Shown: positions 1-8,717, counted from the first letter of the stretch. The stretch is DNA of 64,000 nt from CAZHFW01 sp964531675 (GCA_964531675.1 CAZHFW010000001.1:124001-188000); one strand, 5' to 3'. The notes: a model not told the origin generated them from the sequence alone. Made by a program: numbers and translations.

Positions 1-558
1 GAGCTCAGGCCTGGGGTGGCACTGGAGGCAGGTCTGCGTCGTGGACCCTTGGGTCAGGAGTGACGGGCCTTTGGTGGAGTGCGGGTCATGGCACGCCAGG
101 CACGCATCGGGCGTCATGGCCTTGTGCTCGACCAGATGCTTGGCGCCGAGGTCATGGCAAAGCACGCAGAGCTGGTCCTTCGGACGTGAGAGCGGATACT
201 TGTGACCCCCCGAGTCCGGAGCATGGCACGACTGGCAGCTGTGGGCCGCGACCGCGGCGTGCACGCCCTTGCCTGGCATCATGCCCGCGTGGCACCCGGA
301 CGTCACGCATCCATCCTGGAACGAGACCAAGGTCGTCGGACGCGGGAGCTTCTGGACCGAGGTCGCCACGACGGGCGCGGCGGGCGCTGGACGATGCCGA
401 TGCGTGAAACGCCAGGTCGCTCCTCCACCAAGTACGACGACCAGTGCGAGCGCGAGCGCCGCCCGACGCCGGCGCACGCGACGTCCGGGCGGGAGTCGCC
501 TCTGGAGCCCCGTCTGGAGCCTGGCGCGGAGTTTGGCGAGTGGGCGGAAGCGACGCAT
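1..558 (-). CDS. Multiheme c-type cytochrome, membrane-anchored, partial (runs off left edge)
   Basis: The reading frame is open from an ATG at 558 to the window edge, giving 186 residues without a stop. An arginine-rich N-terminus precedes one hydrophobic segment (about residues 48-61), so the protein is probably tethered to the inner membrane with a periplasmic heme domain. Visible heme sites in order are an unusual CX4CH (CVTSGCH), then CQSCH, CVLCH, CLACH and CLQCH. This doubled-CXXCH pattern is typical of small electron carriers that pass electrons between larger cytochromes. It is the last of three cytochrome genes on this strand, 60 bp after the second, so it likely belongs to the same operon. 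The total heme number is unknown because the C-terminus is outside the window. Confidence 0.85.
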   Translation of the reverse strand, partial: MRRFRPLAKLRARLQTGLQRRLPPGRRVRRRRAALALALVVVLGGGATWRFTHRHRPAPAAPVVATSVQKLPRPTTLVSFQDGCVTSGCHAGMMPGKGVHAAVAAHSCQSCHAPDSGGHKYPLSRPKDQLCVLCHDLGAKHLVEHKAMTPDACLACHDPHSTKGPSLLTQGSTTQTCLQCHPRPEL

Positions 559-618
559 GACTTCACCAGTGGTCAACCGTCAATCACGGAGTGCTGGCCG
601 TGAACACAGAACGCGCGG

Positions 619-2850
619 TTAGAAGAGTCCTCCAGCGATGATGAGCGCGAGCAGGAACAAGCCAAAGCCAACGGTGACGATGGCGATGAGGACGATGAGC
701 GGACGCCTGGCGGGATCGGGGGCCTTTACGCGGAGCGACTCGAGGCGGCCTGTCTTGACCAGGCGGTCGTATTCCTCGGGACGCTGTTCCTTGAGCTCCG
801 CTTCGGGGAGCGAGCCGGTGAAGATCACCTCGTCGACCGGGAAGGTGCCCGGGCGCAGGTGGGCGTTGAAGAAGTGGATGGTGAAGATGAAGCCGATCGC
901 GAGCAGGGCCTCGTAGCCGTGCACGATCATCGCGATGTTGAAGGCCCAGCCCGGCAGAATCCTGGACGCAAGCTCGGGGAACCACAACAGAAGGCCCGAG
1001 CCTCCGATGATCATGGACCCGCCGACCTCGGCCCAGTAGTCGAACTTCTCCCAGTAGGTCCAGCGGTCCAGTCTCGGGGGACGGCCGCCTCCGACGAACC
1101 AGCGGAGCATCCCGCCGATGTCCTTGGCGTCCTTCCAGCGCGGCAGGAGCGAGTTGGGGCCGAAGAGCCACTCGCGGGCCGAGCACTTGCGATGCAGGAA
1201 GTTCCAACCCAGGGACGCGAAGTGGGCCCCGAAGTTGATGATCAGGAGAATCGCGAAGAAGCGGTGCCAGAGCCCGGCTGCTTCCACGCCCCCGACCAGG
1301 TCCGACAGGTGCCTGGCCCATCCGCTGTCGGCGAAGACCAGGGGGATGCCCGTCGCGGTCAGCCCGAAGAACGTGAGCGCGACGAAGAGGTGATTGATCC
1401 GATCCATCGCGGAGAAGCGGCGGATCGCGGTCTCGGCCTTGTGGTGATGGGCGTGAACGCCGAGCTTGGCGCGCTCGCGGCGGGCCCGGAAGAACCACAG
1501 GATCGTGTGGAGCCCGAAGAACGTGAAGACCGAGCTCATCATCACCATGAAGTAGAGCCAGACGCCGTGGAGGATCGGGTAGTTGTGCGCGTCGCGGTGA
1601 TTGGCGTGCGGGTCGAACTTCACGAAGTTCGCGTTGGCGCCCGAATGGCAGCTGCCGCAGGTCTGAATGAGGTTCGCCTTGGCGACGCGCGAGGTCGGGT
1701 CCTTGAGGGGCTTGATGTCGTGCGCGCCATGGCAGTCGGCGCAGCGGGCGGCGCGGTTGGTGCCGAGCTTGGTGACCTGGCCGTGGTAGCTCCGCGCGTA
1801 GGTCTCGTAGTACGTTCCCACGCGGTCCTTGGAGGAGTCGGGGCTGTCATGGCAACGCCCGCACTCGGCGATCACGTCGGTCATGAAGTTGGGCGTCGAC
1901 GCGAGCGTGATCTGGTGGGCCGTGTGGCAATCGGTGCAGACCGCGGCCTTCTGGTTGCCTTCGGCGTGCTTTTGGCCGTGGACGCTGGTCGCGTAGGTCT
2001 CGACCACGCCGACGTGGCACTTGCCGCAGGTCTCCGGGATGTGGGCACGGTTGACGGTCGAGTCGGGCTCTTTGGAAGGCATGACCGCATGGGCGGTGTG
2101 GCAATCCGAGCACGTCGCAGCGACCGGCAGGCCCGCCTTGGTGATGGCTCTGGCGTGGGCGGAGTCGAGGTAGTTGCTGATGCGCTTGGCGGGGTCATCA
2201 CCCGTGCTCTGCGGCGCGTGCTGTGCGTGGCAGTCGCCGCAGAGGTGGAGCGAGTTGAGTTTGTTGAAGGAGGCTCTGCGGTCGGAGACCTTGAGAATGT
2301 CGTGCCCGCCGTGGCACGAGGCGCAGGTGGGGGCCTGTGGGTCGTTGCGGGCCAGGGCGGCGCGGTGTGCGCCGGACTGATAGGCCTTGACCGCGTTCTC
2401 GTGGCACGATGCGGCGCACGTCGCCTTGTTGAGCGGCATGGAGTGGGGGAGCGCCGCCGCATCGACATGGCAATCCACGCATTTCAGGTTCGCGTGGATG
2501 CTCCCCTTCAGGGCGTCGTTTTGGATGTAGAGCCCGGGCCGTTTGGCCGCTTCGGAGCCCGTCAGCGGCGGGAGAGTTGGAGGCGGCGCGGGGGGAGCGT
2601 CGGCGTCGAGCTGCGTCCCGATCATCGAACGGCGTTCCGCGGGCGAGAGATCGGCGATATGCGCCCGGCCGTGACATTGCAGGCAGCGCCGATCGCCCCG
2701 CGTGTCGGTCTTGGGGGAGGGAGGCTCGGGCTGAGCCAGAGCTGCCGCAGCACCGAGCAAGGAGAGTGAGAACGCCGCGACGCGGGCCATCCGTCCGCGT
2801 GGTCCGCGTCCGAGTGTCGGCGTCAGGAGTGTGAAGAGCGAGCGGGTCAT
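619..2850 (-). CDS. Multiheme cytochrome c / cytochrome b fusion (CbcL-like), copy 2
   Basis: 743 residues. A signal peptide (to about residue 40) is followed by a periplasmic domain with ten CXXCH sites (first Cys at 56, 124, 176, 204, 247, 275, 305, 330, 370, 398) and one CX3CH at 145. From about residue 415 there are about six hydrophobic segments with membrane histidines (H487, H529, H543, H644, H659), matching a diheme b-type cytochrome of the HydC/FdnI/thiosulfate reductase type. Geobacter CbcL has the same order and transfers electrons from menaquinone to periplasmic cytochromes. I infer the same role here. It is 55 bp downstream of a full-length paralog. An alternative start at residue 21 (2790) would leave a shorter signal peptide. 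Confidence 0.85.
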   Translation of the reverse strand: MTRSLFTLLTPTLGRGPRGRMARVAAFSLSLLGAAAALAQPEPPSPKTDTRGDRRCLQCHGRAHIADLSPAERRSMIGTQLDADAPPAPPPTLPPLTGSEAAKRPGLYIQNDALKGSIHANLKCVDCHVDAAALPHSMPLNKATCAASCHENAVKAYQSGAHRAALARNDPQAPTCASCHGGHDILKVSDRRASFNKLNSLHLCGDCHAQHAPQSTGDDPAKRISNYLDSAHARAITKAGLPVAATCSDCHTAHAVMPSKEPDSTVNRAHIPETCGKCHVGVVETYATSVHGQKHAEGNQKAAVCTDCHTAHQITLASTPNFMTDVIAECGRCHDSPDSSKDRVGTYYETYARSYHGQVTKLGTNRAARCADCHGAHDIKPLKDPTSRVAKANLIQTCGSCHSGANANFVKFDPHANHRDAHNYPILHGVWLYFMVMMSSVFTFFGLHTILWFFRARRERAKLGVHAHHHKAETAIRRFSAMDRINHLFVALTFFGLTATGIPLVFADSGWARHLSDLVGGVEAAGLWHRFFAILLIINFGAHFASLGWNFLHRKCSAREWLFGPNSLLPRWKDAKDIGGMLRWFVGGGRPPRLDRWTYWEKFDYWAEVGGSMIIGGSGLLLWFPELASRILPGWAFNIAMIVHGYEALLAIGFIFTIHFFNAHLRPGTFPVDEVIFTGSLPEAELKEQRPEEYDRLVKTGRLESLRVKAPDPARRPLIVLIAIVTVGFGLFLLALIIAGGLF

Positions 2851-2905
2851 GGCGAGCCTGCTGTCTGTCGGGGCGCCCGGGCGATGGGGTCGGGCGCGAC
2901 CCGGC

Positions 2906-5200
2906 TTATGGACCTCCGGCCAGTCGTGAAGACATCGCGTAGACGATCAGGACGAGCAGCACCAGTCCCAGGCCGAAGGCCAGGAAGCCGAGCGGGTGGA
3001 TGACCCGACGCCACTGGGTCCACTCGTCCTTGTTGCGGATGCTCTCGAGCGAGCCCGACGCGACCAGGCGGTCGTACCAGCGCTTGCGCTCGTGGAGCAT
3101 CTCGGTCTTGGAAATCCGGCCTGAGAAGATCACCGAGTCGATCGGGAACTTCTCGGGGCGGAAGTGCACGTTGAAGAAGTGGAAGGCGAAGATGAACCCC
3201 GCCGCCAGCAGCGCCTCATCGGAGTGCACGATGAGCGCCACGTTGATCACCCAACCCGGGAACACCCTGGTGAACAGCTCGGGGAACCACATCACCAGCC
3301 CCGAGAGACCGATGACCGCGACGCCCCAGAAGACCGCCATGTAGTCGAACTTCTCCCAGTAGGTCCACTTGTCGAACTGCGGGCGCGGGCCGCGGCCGAA
3401 GAACCACTTCTGGTGCGCCCACCAGTCCTTCACGTCCTGGAGGTGCGGATAAGGCAGGTCGGGGCCGAAGAAGACGCGGAGGAACTGCACGATCGAGAAC
3501 CTGCCGGTCTTGGGATTCCTGAACTGGGCCCGGTTCGCGTAGCCGCGACGGATCAGGCTCCCGATGTGGAGCGTGAAGTACGTGAACGTGATCACCGCGC
3601 CGAAGCGGTGGAGCTGGGCCGCAGCCTCGAGCCCGCCGATGGCGCGGACCATCACCTTGGCCCAGTCGGTGTAGTAGAACTTCAGAGGCATGCCCGTCGC
3701 GACCAAGAGCAGGAAGCTGGTCATCACGAGCACATGCAGGAACCGGTCGAAGGGCTTGAACCTGACGTAGGTCTCGGGATCCGACACGCACTTGGCCTTG
3801 GCCTCGCGGAACGCCTTGCGGTCGCGGATGTAGACCACCGTCGTGCGGGCCAGCCAGAGGATCGTGTGGGCGCCGAAGAACAGGAACGTCCCGACCACGA
3901 TCATCGTCATGAAGATGAACGTCCAGTACAGGACGGGGTAGAGCTTGCGGTTGGTGTGGTCCGCGTGCGCCAGGTAGCCCGTGAACTGCGGGCCCGCGCT
4001 CGGATGGCACTGCTTGCACGTGTCGAGCTTGCGCTCGGCGGACAGACGGCTGTTCGGATCCGACACCGGCACGATGTCGTGATGGCCATGGCAGTCATAG
4101 CACGCCGCGACGCCCGAACGCCCGAGGGCCAGGGCCTTGCCGTGGAACGTCTCGCGGTAATGCTCGATGCGGTCTTCGTGGCACTTGCCGCAGCGGTCGC
4201 CGCTGGCGAGCTTGAAGGCGACCTTGTCGGGCTGGATGATCTCGTGCGACGCGTGGCAGTCCGTGCACACCGGCGCCTTGCTGTTCCCCTTGGCCGCTTC
4301 CTTGCCGTGGGTGCTCTTGGCGTAGATGTTCAGGATGCCCACGTGGCAGTGCCCGCACGTGTTGGCGATGTTGGCGCGATTGACGGGAGAGCGAGGATCA
4401 CTGACGGGGTGCACCGCGTGCGCTGCGTGGCAATCCGAGCACGTGGGGGCAGCGACCAGTCCCGACTGCGCCACCGCCTTGCCGTGAGCGCTGTGGAGAT
4501 ACGCCTCGATGTGGCCCTTGGGCTTGTAGCCTCCGGGCGTGTTCTTGATGTGCCGTTCGTGGCAGTCGGCGCACAGGAAGATGCTGTTGAGCCTGTGCTG
4601 GGGAGACTTGGCGTCGCTCACCGGGAGGATGTCGTGATTGCCATGGCATGACACGCACGTCGGCGCCAGGGGATCGCCCCGCTTGAGGGCCTCGTAGTGC
4701 GCGCCGGTGGGATACGCCTCCGCCTCCTTGGCGTGGCAGGTCTTCGAGCAGTTCTGCTTGGAAAGCGAAGGCTCGTGGGGAAGCTTGGCCGCGTCCGGGT
4801 GGCAATCAATGCACTTGTTCCCGGCGTGCACGCTGTGGTCGACGCGCTCACGCTGGACGAACAGCCCCGGACGCGTTGGTGGTTCGTTGGCCTGTGGGGT
4901 GCGGGCCTGCTCGGGGCGATCGCTGGGGCGGGGATCGGCTTCGAGCCAGGTTCCGACCATCGAGAGCCGCTCGGCCGGATTGAGCGTTCCGATCTTCTCC
5001 TGGCCATGGCATCGGAGGCATTTGCGGTCCGCGGCCAGGTCCTCGGCGGAGCGTTCGAGCCTGGTCTGGCCCAGGGCGGCGCTGGCCAGGCACAAAATGG
5101 AAATGGCCGCCCGCGTGAACCGCTGGCGGCCGAGACGAACACGCCATCCGCCCGACTTGGTCCGGTCCTGCGCGTTCGGATGGCGAGTTGATGCAGACAT
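2906..5200 (-). CDS. Multiheme cytochrome c / cytochrome b fusion (CbcL-like), copy 1
   Basis: 764 residues, the first gene of the cytochrome operon. A long N-terminus with a hydrophobic core (about 30-44, ending ALGQ) is a signal peptide. Ten CXXCH sites (first Cys at 61, 130, 182, 210, 254, 282, 312, 337, 367, 395) and one CX3CH (CSKTCH at 151) line up one for one with copy 2. The C-terminal half holds about six membrane helices with conserved histidines and the shared KWTYWEKFDY and WFPEL segments. The expected role is quinol oxidation with electron export to c-type cytochromes. The two copies are clearly diverged, so they may work at different redox potentials, as CbcL and ImcH do in Geobacter; that is inference. 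A strong hairpin lies in the leader (5279-5308). Confidence 0.85.
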   Translation of the reverse strand: MSASTRHPNAQDRTKSGGWRVRLGRQRFTRAAISILCLASAALGQTRLERSAEDLAADRKCLRCHGQEKIGTLNPAERLSMVGTWLEADPRPSDRPEQARTPQANEPPTRPGLFVQRERVDHSVHAGNKCIDCHPDAAKLPHEPSLSKQNCSKTCHAKEAEAYPTGAHYEALKRGDPLAPTCVSCHGNHDILPVSDAKSPQHRLNSIFLCADCHERHIKNTPGGYKPKGHIEAYLHSAHGKAVAQSGLVAAPTCSDCHAAHAVHPVSDPRSPVNRANIANTCGHCHVGILNIYAKSTHGKEAAKGNSKAPVCTDCHASHEIIQPDKVAFKLASGDRCGKCHEDRIEHYRETFHGKALALGRSGVAACYDCHGHHDIVPVSDPNSRLSAERKLDTCKQCHPSAGPQFTGYLAHADHTNRKLYPVLYWTFIFMTMIVVGTFLFFGAHTILWLARTTVVYIRDRKAFREAKAKCVSDPETYVRFKPFDRFLHVLVMTSFLLLVATGMPLKFYYTDWAKVMVRAIGGLEAAAQLHRFGAVITFTYFTLHIGSLIRRGYANRAQFRNPKTGRFSIVQFLRVFFGPDLPYPHLQDVKDWWAHQKWFFGRGPRPQFDKWTYWEKFDYMAVFWGVAVIGLSGLVMWFPELFTRVFPGWVINVALIVHSDEALLAAGFIFAFHFFNVHFRPEKFPIDSVIFSGRISKTEMLHERKRWYDRLVASGSLESIRNKDEWTQWRRVIHPLGFLAFGLGLVLLVLIVYAMSSRLAGGP

Positions 5201-5531
5201 AGTGCGGCCCGCTCTCGGGGCGCAAGGCCCCGCAGCGTTTGCGACCGCCCGGATTCGGCGCCTCCTGCGCCCGGCCGCCCGCGTGCCCGGAGGAGAGCGG
5301 GCACGCGGTCACCCCAACTCATGCAACCCACGTGCCGAGAACCATCACCCGAGCGGTCCGCCCGGAGCAAGGGCTTACGAGCATTTTGCGATCGTCTGTT
5401 CCCAATCCTGAGAGAACGCGCCCCGGGCCTCTTCCAGACTTTGGCATCGAGCGTCCGCACCGCGATGGGATCGGGGTTCGTCGATACACGCTCGAAGTGC
5501 AGCCCCGGCCTCGGGATGAATACGATTCCGC
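5201..5531. promoter_or_regulatory. Divergent intergenic region between the cytochrome operon and mnmA
   Basis: 331 bp without a convincing gene. It must hold the promoters for the cytochrome operon (leftward) and mnmA (rightward). The only strong structure I see is an 11-bp perfect inverted repeat at 5279-5289 / 5298-5308. No clear sigma-70 boxes could be picked by eye in this GC-rich stretch. Confidence 0.4.
5279..5308 (-). promoter_or_regulatory. Leader hairpin or operator upstream of the cytochrome operon
   Basis: An 11-bp perfect inverted repeat (CCGCGTGCCCG and its complement) with an 8-nt loop GAGGAGAG. It is about 80 bp upstream of the first cytochrome ATG at 5200 and about 220 bp from the mnmA start. 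It has no T-run, so a terminator is unlikely. It could be an operator for a dimeric regulator or an RNA structure in the cytochrome leader. The loop is purine-rich and resembles a Shine-Dalgarno sequence in one orientation. Confidence 0.4.
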
Positions 5532-6746
5532 GTGAGTTCCAGGGGGAAGGTTCTGGTCGCCATGTCCGGCGGCGTCGATTCCTCGGTCGCAGCGGCCTTG
5601 CTGCAGCGGGAGGGTTACGAGGTCGTCGGTTGTTTCATGCGCCTGGGCTCCCCGGGTGAGACGCTCGATGAACTCATGCCCGACGATCCCGCCCGCGATC
5701 AGGCCTGCGCCCTTCCGCCCGGACGCACCGTGAAGATCGGCCACCAGGGATGCTGCTCGATCAACGACGCGGCCGACGCACGCCTGGTCGCGAGCGAGCT
5801 GGGCATTCCTTTCTATGTGTGCAACTTCAAGAAGGACTTCGGTCGGATCATCGACTACTTCGTGGATGAGTACGTCGGTGGCCGGACCCCCAATCCGTGC
5901 GTGCGTTGCAACGACTGGCTGAAGTTCGGAAAGCTCCACCAGTACGCCCGGCAGATCGGCGCGGACTTTGTCGCAAGCGGCCATTACGCCCGCATCCGCC
6001 GCGACCCGGATGGCTCCCGTCTCCTGCGCGGCATCGACTCGGACAAGGACCAGTCGTACGTCCTCTTCGGAGCGACGCGGAGCCGGCTCAACGAGATGAT
6101 GCTTCCCATCGGCGGGCTCGAGAAGCCCCGCGTGCGCGAGCTCGCCAAGGAGTTCGGGCTTCCCGTCTTCGACAAGCCCGACTCGCAGGAGATCTGCTTC
6201 GTCCCCGACAACGACTACGCGGGCCTGGTGGAGCGACGCCGCCCCGAGGCGCTGCGTCCGGGCGCACTGGTGGATGAGCAGGGCAAGCCCGTGGGAGAGC
6301 ATCAGGGCCAGCACCGCTTCACGATCGGCCAGCGCCGCGGGCTCGACCTGTCGCTCGGATATCGCGTCTATGTCGTGGGCAAGGACGTCGCGACCAACAC
6401 CGTCACCGTGGGGCCGCGCGAGAGCCTGTCCTCCATCGGTTGCATCGCCGGCGAGGCCAACTGGCTCGTCGATGTGCCCGAGGGCTGGTTCCCGGTGTGG
6501 GCCAAGTACCGGTACAACTCCGACCCGGTGCCCGCCCGCGTGCGCACGCTCGAGTCCGCCTCAGGCGTGACCACGCCTTCGGGAAGGCTGGGCCGCTTCG
6601 AGGTGGCCTTCGACGCCCCCCAGTTCGCGGTCGCGGCGGGCCAGGCGGTGGTGCTCTACGCCAGCGATGACCCCGCGGTCGTGCTCGGTGGGGGGTGGAT
6701 TGAACGGTCCATTCCCGATCCAGCGGCCCCCGCACGCCCGGAATAG
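5532..6746 (+). CDS. mnmA: tRNA-specific 2-thiouridylase MnmA
   Basis: 404 residues. MnmA adds sulfur to C2 of the wobble uridine (U34) in tRNA-Lys, -Glu and -Gln, using ATP and a persulfide relay. Evidence includes the PP-loop SGGVDSS near residue 12, the NPCVRCN motif carrying the catalytic cysteine, the GHYARI motif, and QEICFVPD carrying the second catalytic cysteine. It starts with GTG at 5532, placing the PP-loop where it sits in homologs; the next in-frame ATG falls inside the PP-loop strand. Compared with the E. coli protein there is an insertion of about 20-30 residues between the first strand and the HQGCCS segment, seen in some other phyla. It is transcribed away from the cytochrome operon, with carbonic anhydrase following. 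Confidence 0.95.
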   Translation: MSSRGKVLVAMSGGVDSSVAAALLQREGYEVVGCFMRLGSPGETLDELMPDDPARDQACALPPGRTVKIGHQGCCSINDAADARLVASELGIPFYVCNFKKDFGRIIDYFVDEYVGGRTPNPCVRCNDWLKFGKLHQYARQIGADFVASGHYARIRRDPDGSRLLRGIDSDKDQSYVLFGATRSRLNEMMLPIGGLEKPRVRELAKEFGLPVFDKPDSQEICFVPDNDYAGLVERRRPEALRPGALVDEQGKPVGEHQGQHRFTIGQRRGLDLSLGYRVYVVGKDVATNTVTVGPRESLSSIGCIAGEANWLVDVPEGWFPVWAKYRYNSDPVPARVRTLESASGVTTPSGRLGRFEVAFDAPQFAVAAGQAVVLYASDDPAVVLGGGWIERSIPDPAAPARPE

Positions 6747-6852
6747 GCGGCACAGACGGTCCTTTGCGGGTTATTGGTACTCGGGCTCAACCGGGTTCTC
6801 GGTCGTGTCGATGGAGCTTTCCGCGGCGATCGTGCCGCTTGGAGCTTCTCTC

Positions 6853-7806
6853 ATGATCAGCGCAAAGTGGCTCGCGGTGGCGGTTGGTACGACCCTCGTC
6901 ATGACTTCTCCGGCCTACGGCCCGGGCGATGAGACCGGCGCGGGCCTCCTGGCGCTCTCCAATAGCGGCGAGCCCGAGCACGGCGGCCCGACCGCCAATG
7001 GCTCCAAGGCGATCGCTTCCGAGAAGGACACCACGCCCCCCAAGGCGACGACCAAGTCCTCCGAGAAGACCCCCACCAAGACCGAGTCCAAGGCTGAGAC
7101 CAAGACCGAAACCAAGTCGGACACGCCGGACGCGGACAGCGTCCTCAAGATGCTCGAGGAAGGCAACGACCGCTGGGTGTCCGACAAGACCCAAAATCCC
7201 AACGACGAGCCCACGCGCCGTCAGCTCCTGGCCGATCAGGGCCAGCACCCGGTCGCGACGATCATCACCTGCTCCGACTCGCGCCTGCCGGTCGAGCGGA
7301 TCTTTGATCGTGGCGTCGGCGAACTCTTCGTCGTCCGCGTCGCGGGTAACGTCGCGGGTGAGTCCGAGACCGGCACGATCGAGTACGGCGTCGAGCACCT
7401 CAAGACCCCGGTCCTGATCGTCATGGGCCACACCAAGTGCGGCGCCGTCGCGGCGGCCGCGGGCAACGCCGAGCTTCACGGCGCTCTCGCCAAGCTCGTC
7501 GCCCACGTCAACCCCGCGGTGGACCGTGCTCGCAAGGGCAATCCCGGCGTCGACGCCAAGGACCTTCCGGCGCTGGCTGTTCGCGAGAACGTCTGGCAGA
7601 CCATCTTCGACCTCATCAAGGAGAGCGACGAGGTCCGCGCCGCGGTCAAGAACGGCTCCCTGAAGGTCGTCGGCGCCGTGTGCGACATCTCCACCGGCAA
7701 GGTGAACTGGATGGGCGAGCACCCCTGGCAGACCGAGATCGTCGCGGCGTTGGACAACCGCGCCGCCACCGGCCAGCAGCAGGCCCAGGCTTCCGAAGGC
7801 CACTGA
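6853..7806 (+). CDS. Exported beta-class carbonic anhydrase
   Basis: 317 residues from an ATG preceded by GGAG at 6841-6844. It interconverts CO2 and bicarbonate. The N-terminus looks like a signal peptide (hydrophobic core about 6-17, then AYG), followed by a Lys/Thr/Glu/Pro-rich linker (about 50-95). The catalytic domain has the beta-class zinc ligands Cys140, His193 and Cys196 in TCSDSRLP and GHTKCGA, with the Asp142-Arg144 dyad. Most beta enzymes are cytoplasmic, so export with a flexible spacer is notable; it may sit in the periplasm or be tethered. The frame stays open upstream into mnmA, and an ATG at 6811 is an alternative start that would weaken the signal peptide. Confidence 0.9.
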   Translation: MISAKWLAVAVGTTLVMTSPAYGPGDETGAGLLALSNSGEPEHGGPTANGSKAIASEKDTTPPKATTKSSEKTPTKTESKAETKTETKSDTPDADSVLKMLEEGNDRWVSDKTQNPNDEPTRRQLLADQGQHPVATIITCSDSRLPVERIFDRGVGELFVVRVAGNVAGESETGTIEYGVEHLKTPVLIVMGHTKCGAVAAAAGNAELHGALAKLVAHVNPAVDRARKGNPGVDAKDLPALAVRENVWQTIFDLIKESDEVRAAVKNGSLKVVGAVCDISTGKVNWMGEHPWQTEIVAALDNRAATGQQQAQASEGH

Positions 7807-7827
7807 TCAGCATTCCAAGTCAAGATC

Positions 7828-7853
7828 GGGGGCGCTCGGCAACGGGCGCCCCC
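7828..7853 (+). terminator. Possible hairpin terminator after the carbonic anhydrase gene
   Basis: GGGGGCGC pairs with GCGCCCCC across a 10-nt loop, 22 bp after the stop codon. There is no proper T-run behind it, so intrinsic termination would be weak. It also lies between two convergent genes. Confidence 0.4.
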
Positions 7854-7872
7854 GTTGCGTCTTGGAGGGTGT

Positions 7873-8601
7873 TCAGCCTTCCTGCTTCTTCATGATGAAC
7901 AGGTAGTTGAACCCCCGCATGAAGAAGTTGCCTTCCTCGGCCGCCTTGTTCCAGTTCCCGCGCCCGAGCTTCTGGTTGTGCCTCACCACGCAGATGATGT
8001 CCACCGGCTTGAAGTACTCCCGCATGATCGCGAAGAGCTCGAAGCCGATCGGCATGAACGTGCCGCCCGGCTTGCCCTTGGACTTTCTGAACGAGTCCGA
8101 GACGTAAAGCCCGAAGTACCGACGGTCCTTGAGCACCCGGTGGCACTCGGAGATGACCTGGGCCATCGCGGTGTAGTACGCCTCTCCCTGATCGTCACCG
8201 GCGGCGTCGAGCTTGCCGATGCACCGCGGATCCTCCGAATAGTCCACGTGCGTGGAGTAGGGGGGATCGATGAACACAAAGTCCGCCGACGCGTCGGGAA
8301 GCGGGAGCTTGCGGGCGTCGGCCTGCTTGATGTCCGGGCGCGACGGGGCCAGATCGAATCCCGCGGAGCGTCGCCCGAGATCGGCGCAGACGTCGATGCT
8401 CGTGCCGCTGCCGCACATGGGATCAACGATCAGATCGCCCTCGCGCGTGTAGCGCGTCAGGAGCTGCCAGATGATCCACGAGGGCGTCGCGCCGACGTAG
8501 GCCTTGTCGCCCTGCATCCTGGAGCCCGATGCACCGTCGTAGTGCTGGCTCGGGTATTCCCAGAGCGTGGTCGTCATGAGCCTGAGCGTGGGGCGCTTCA
8601 T
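7873..8601 (-). CDS. Orphan DNA methyltransferase (amino-methylating, N6-A or N4-C type)
   Basis: 242 residues. The S-adenosylmethionine loop DPMCGSGT comes first and the catalytic DPPY (in FIDPPYSTHVDY) about 65 residues later, which is the order of alpha or gamma class enzymes that methylate exocyclic amines. No restriction enzyme or specificity subunit is nearby, so this is an orphan methylase with a regulatory or housekeeping role, or possibly an RNA methylase of the same fold. I chose the ATG at 8601, preceded by AGGG; an in-frame ATG at 8697 would add 32 poorly conserved-looking residues. It follows the LOG-family gene closely and may be cotranscribed. The target sequence cannot be inferred. 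Confidence 0.75.
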   Translation of the reverse strand: MKRPTLRLMTTTLWEYPSQHYDGASGSRMQGDKAYVGATPSWIIWQLLTRYTREGDLIVDPMCGSGTSIDVCADLGRRSAGFDLAPSRPDIKQADARKLPLPDASADFVFIDPPYSTHVDYSEDPRCIGKLDAAGDDQGEAYYTAMAQVISECHRVLKDRRYFGLYVSDSFRKSKGKPGGTFMPIGFELFAIMREYFKPVDIICVVRHNQKLGRGNWNKAAEEGNFFMRGFNYLFIMKKQEG

Positions 8602-8717
8602 GCGACCCTGAAAATCGCGCACGGTCTCGTGCCGCTCGCGGGGTTGGTCCCCAGAGCCTGGTCCGGCATCATCGCGCTGGTGCGGCGGGCGTGGCATGCA
8701 GCAAGCGTATGGACGGT

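Noticed and set aside
859..2769. Long open frame opposite the cytochrome gene
   Set aside because: Its product is a low-complexity Arg/Val/Gly-rich mirror of the multiheme gene. GC-rich codon bias leaves antisense frames open; the cytochrome strand has clear CXXCH sites.
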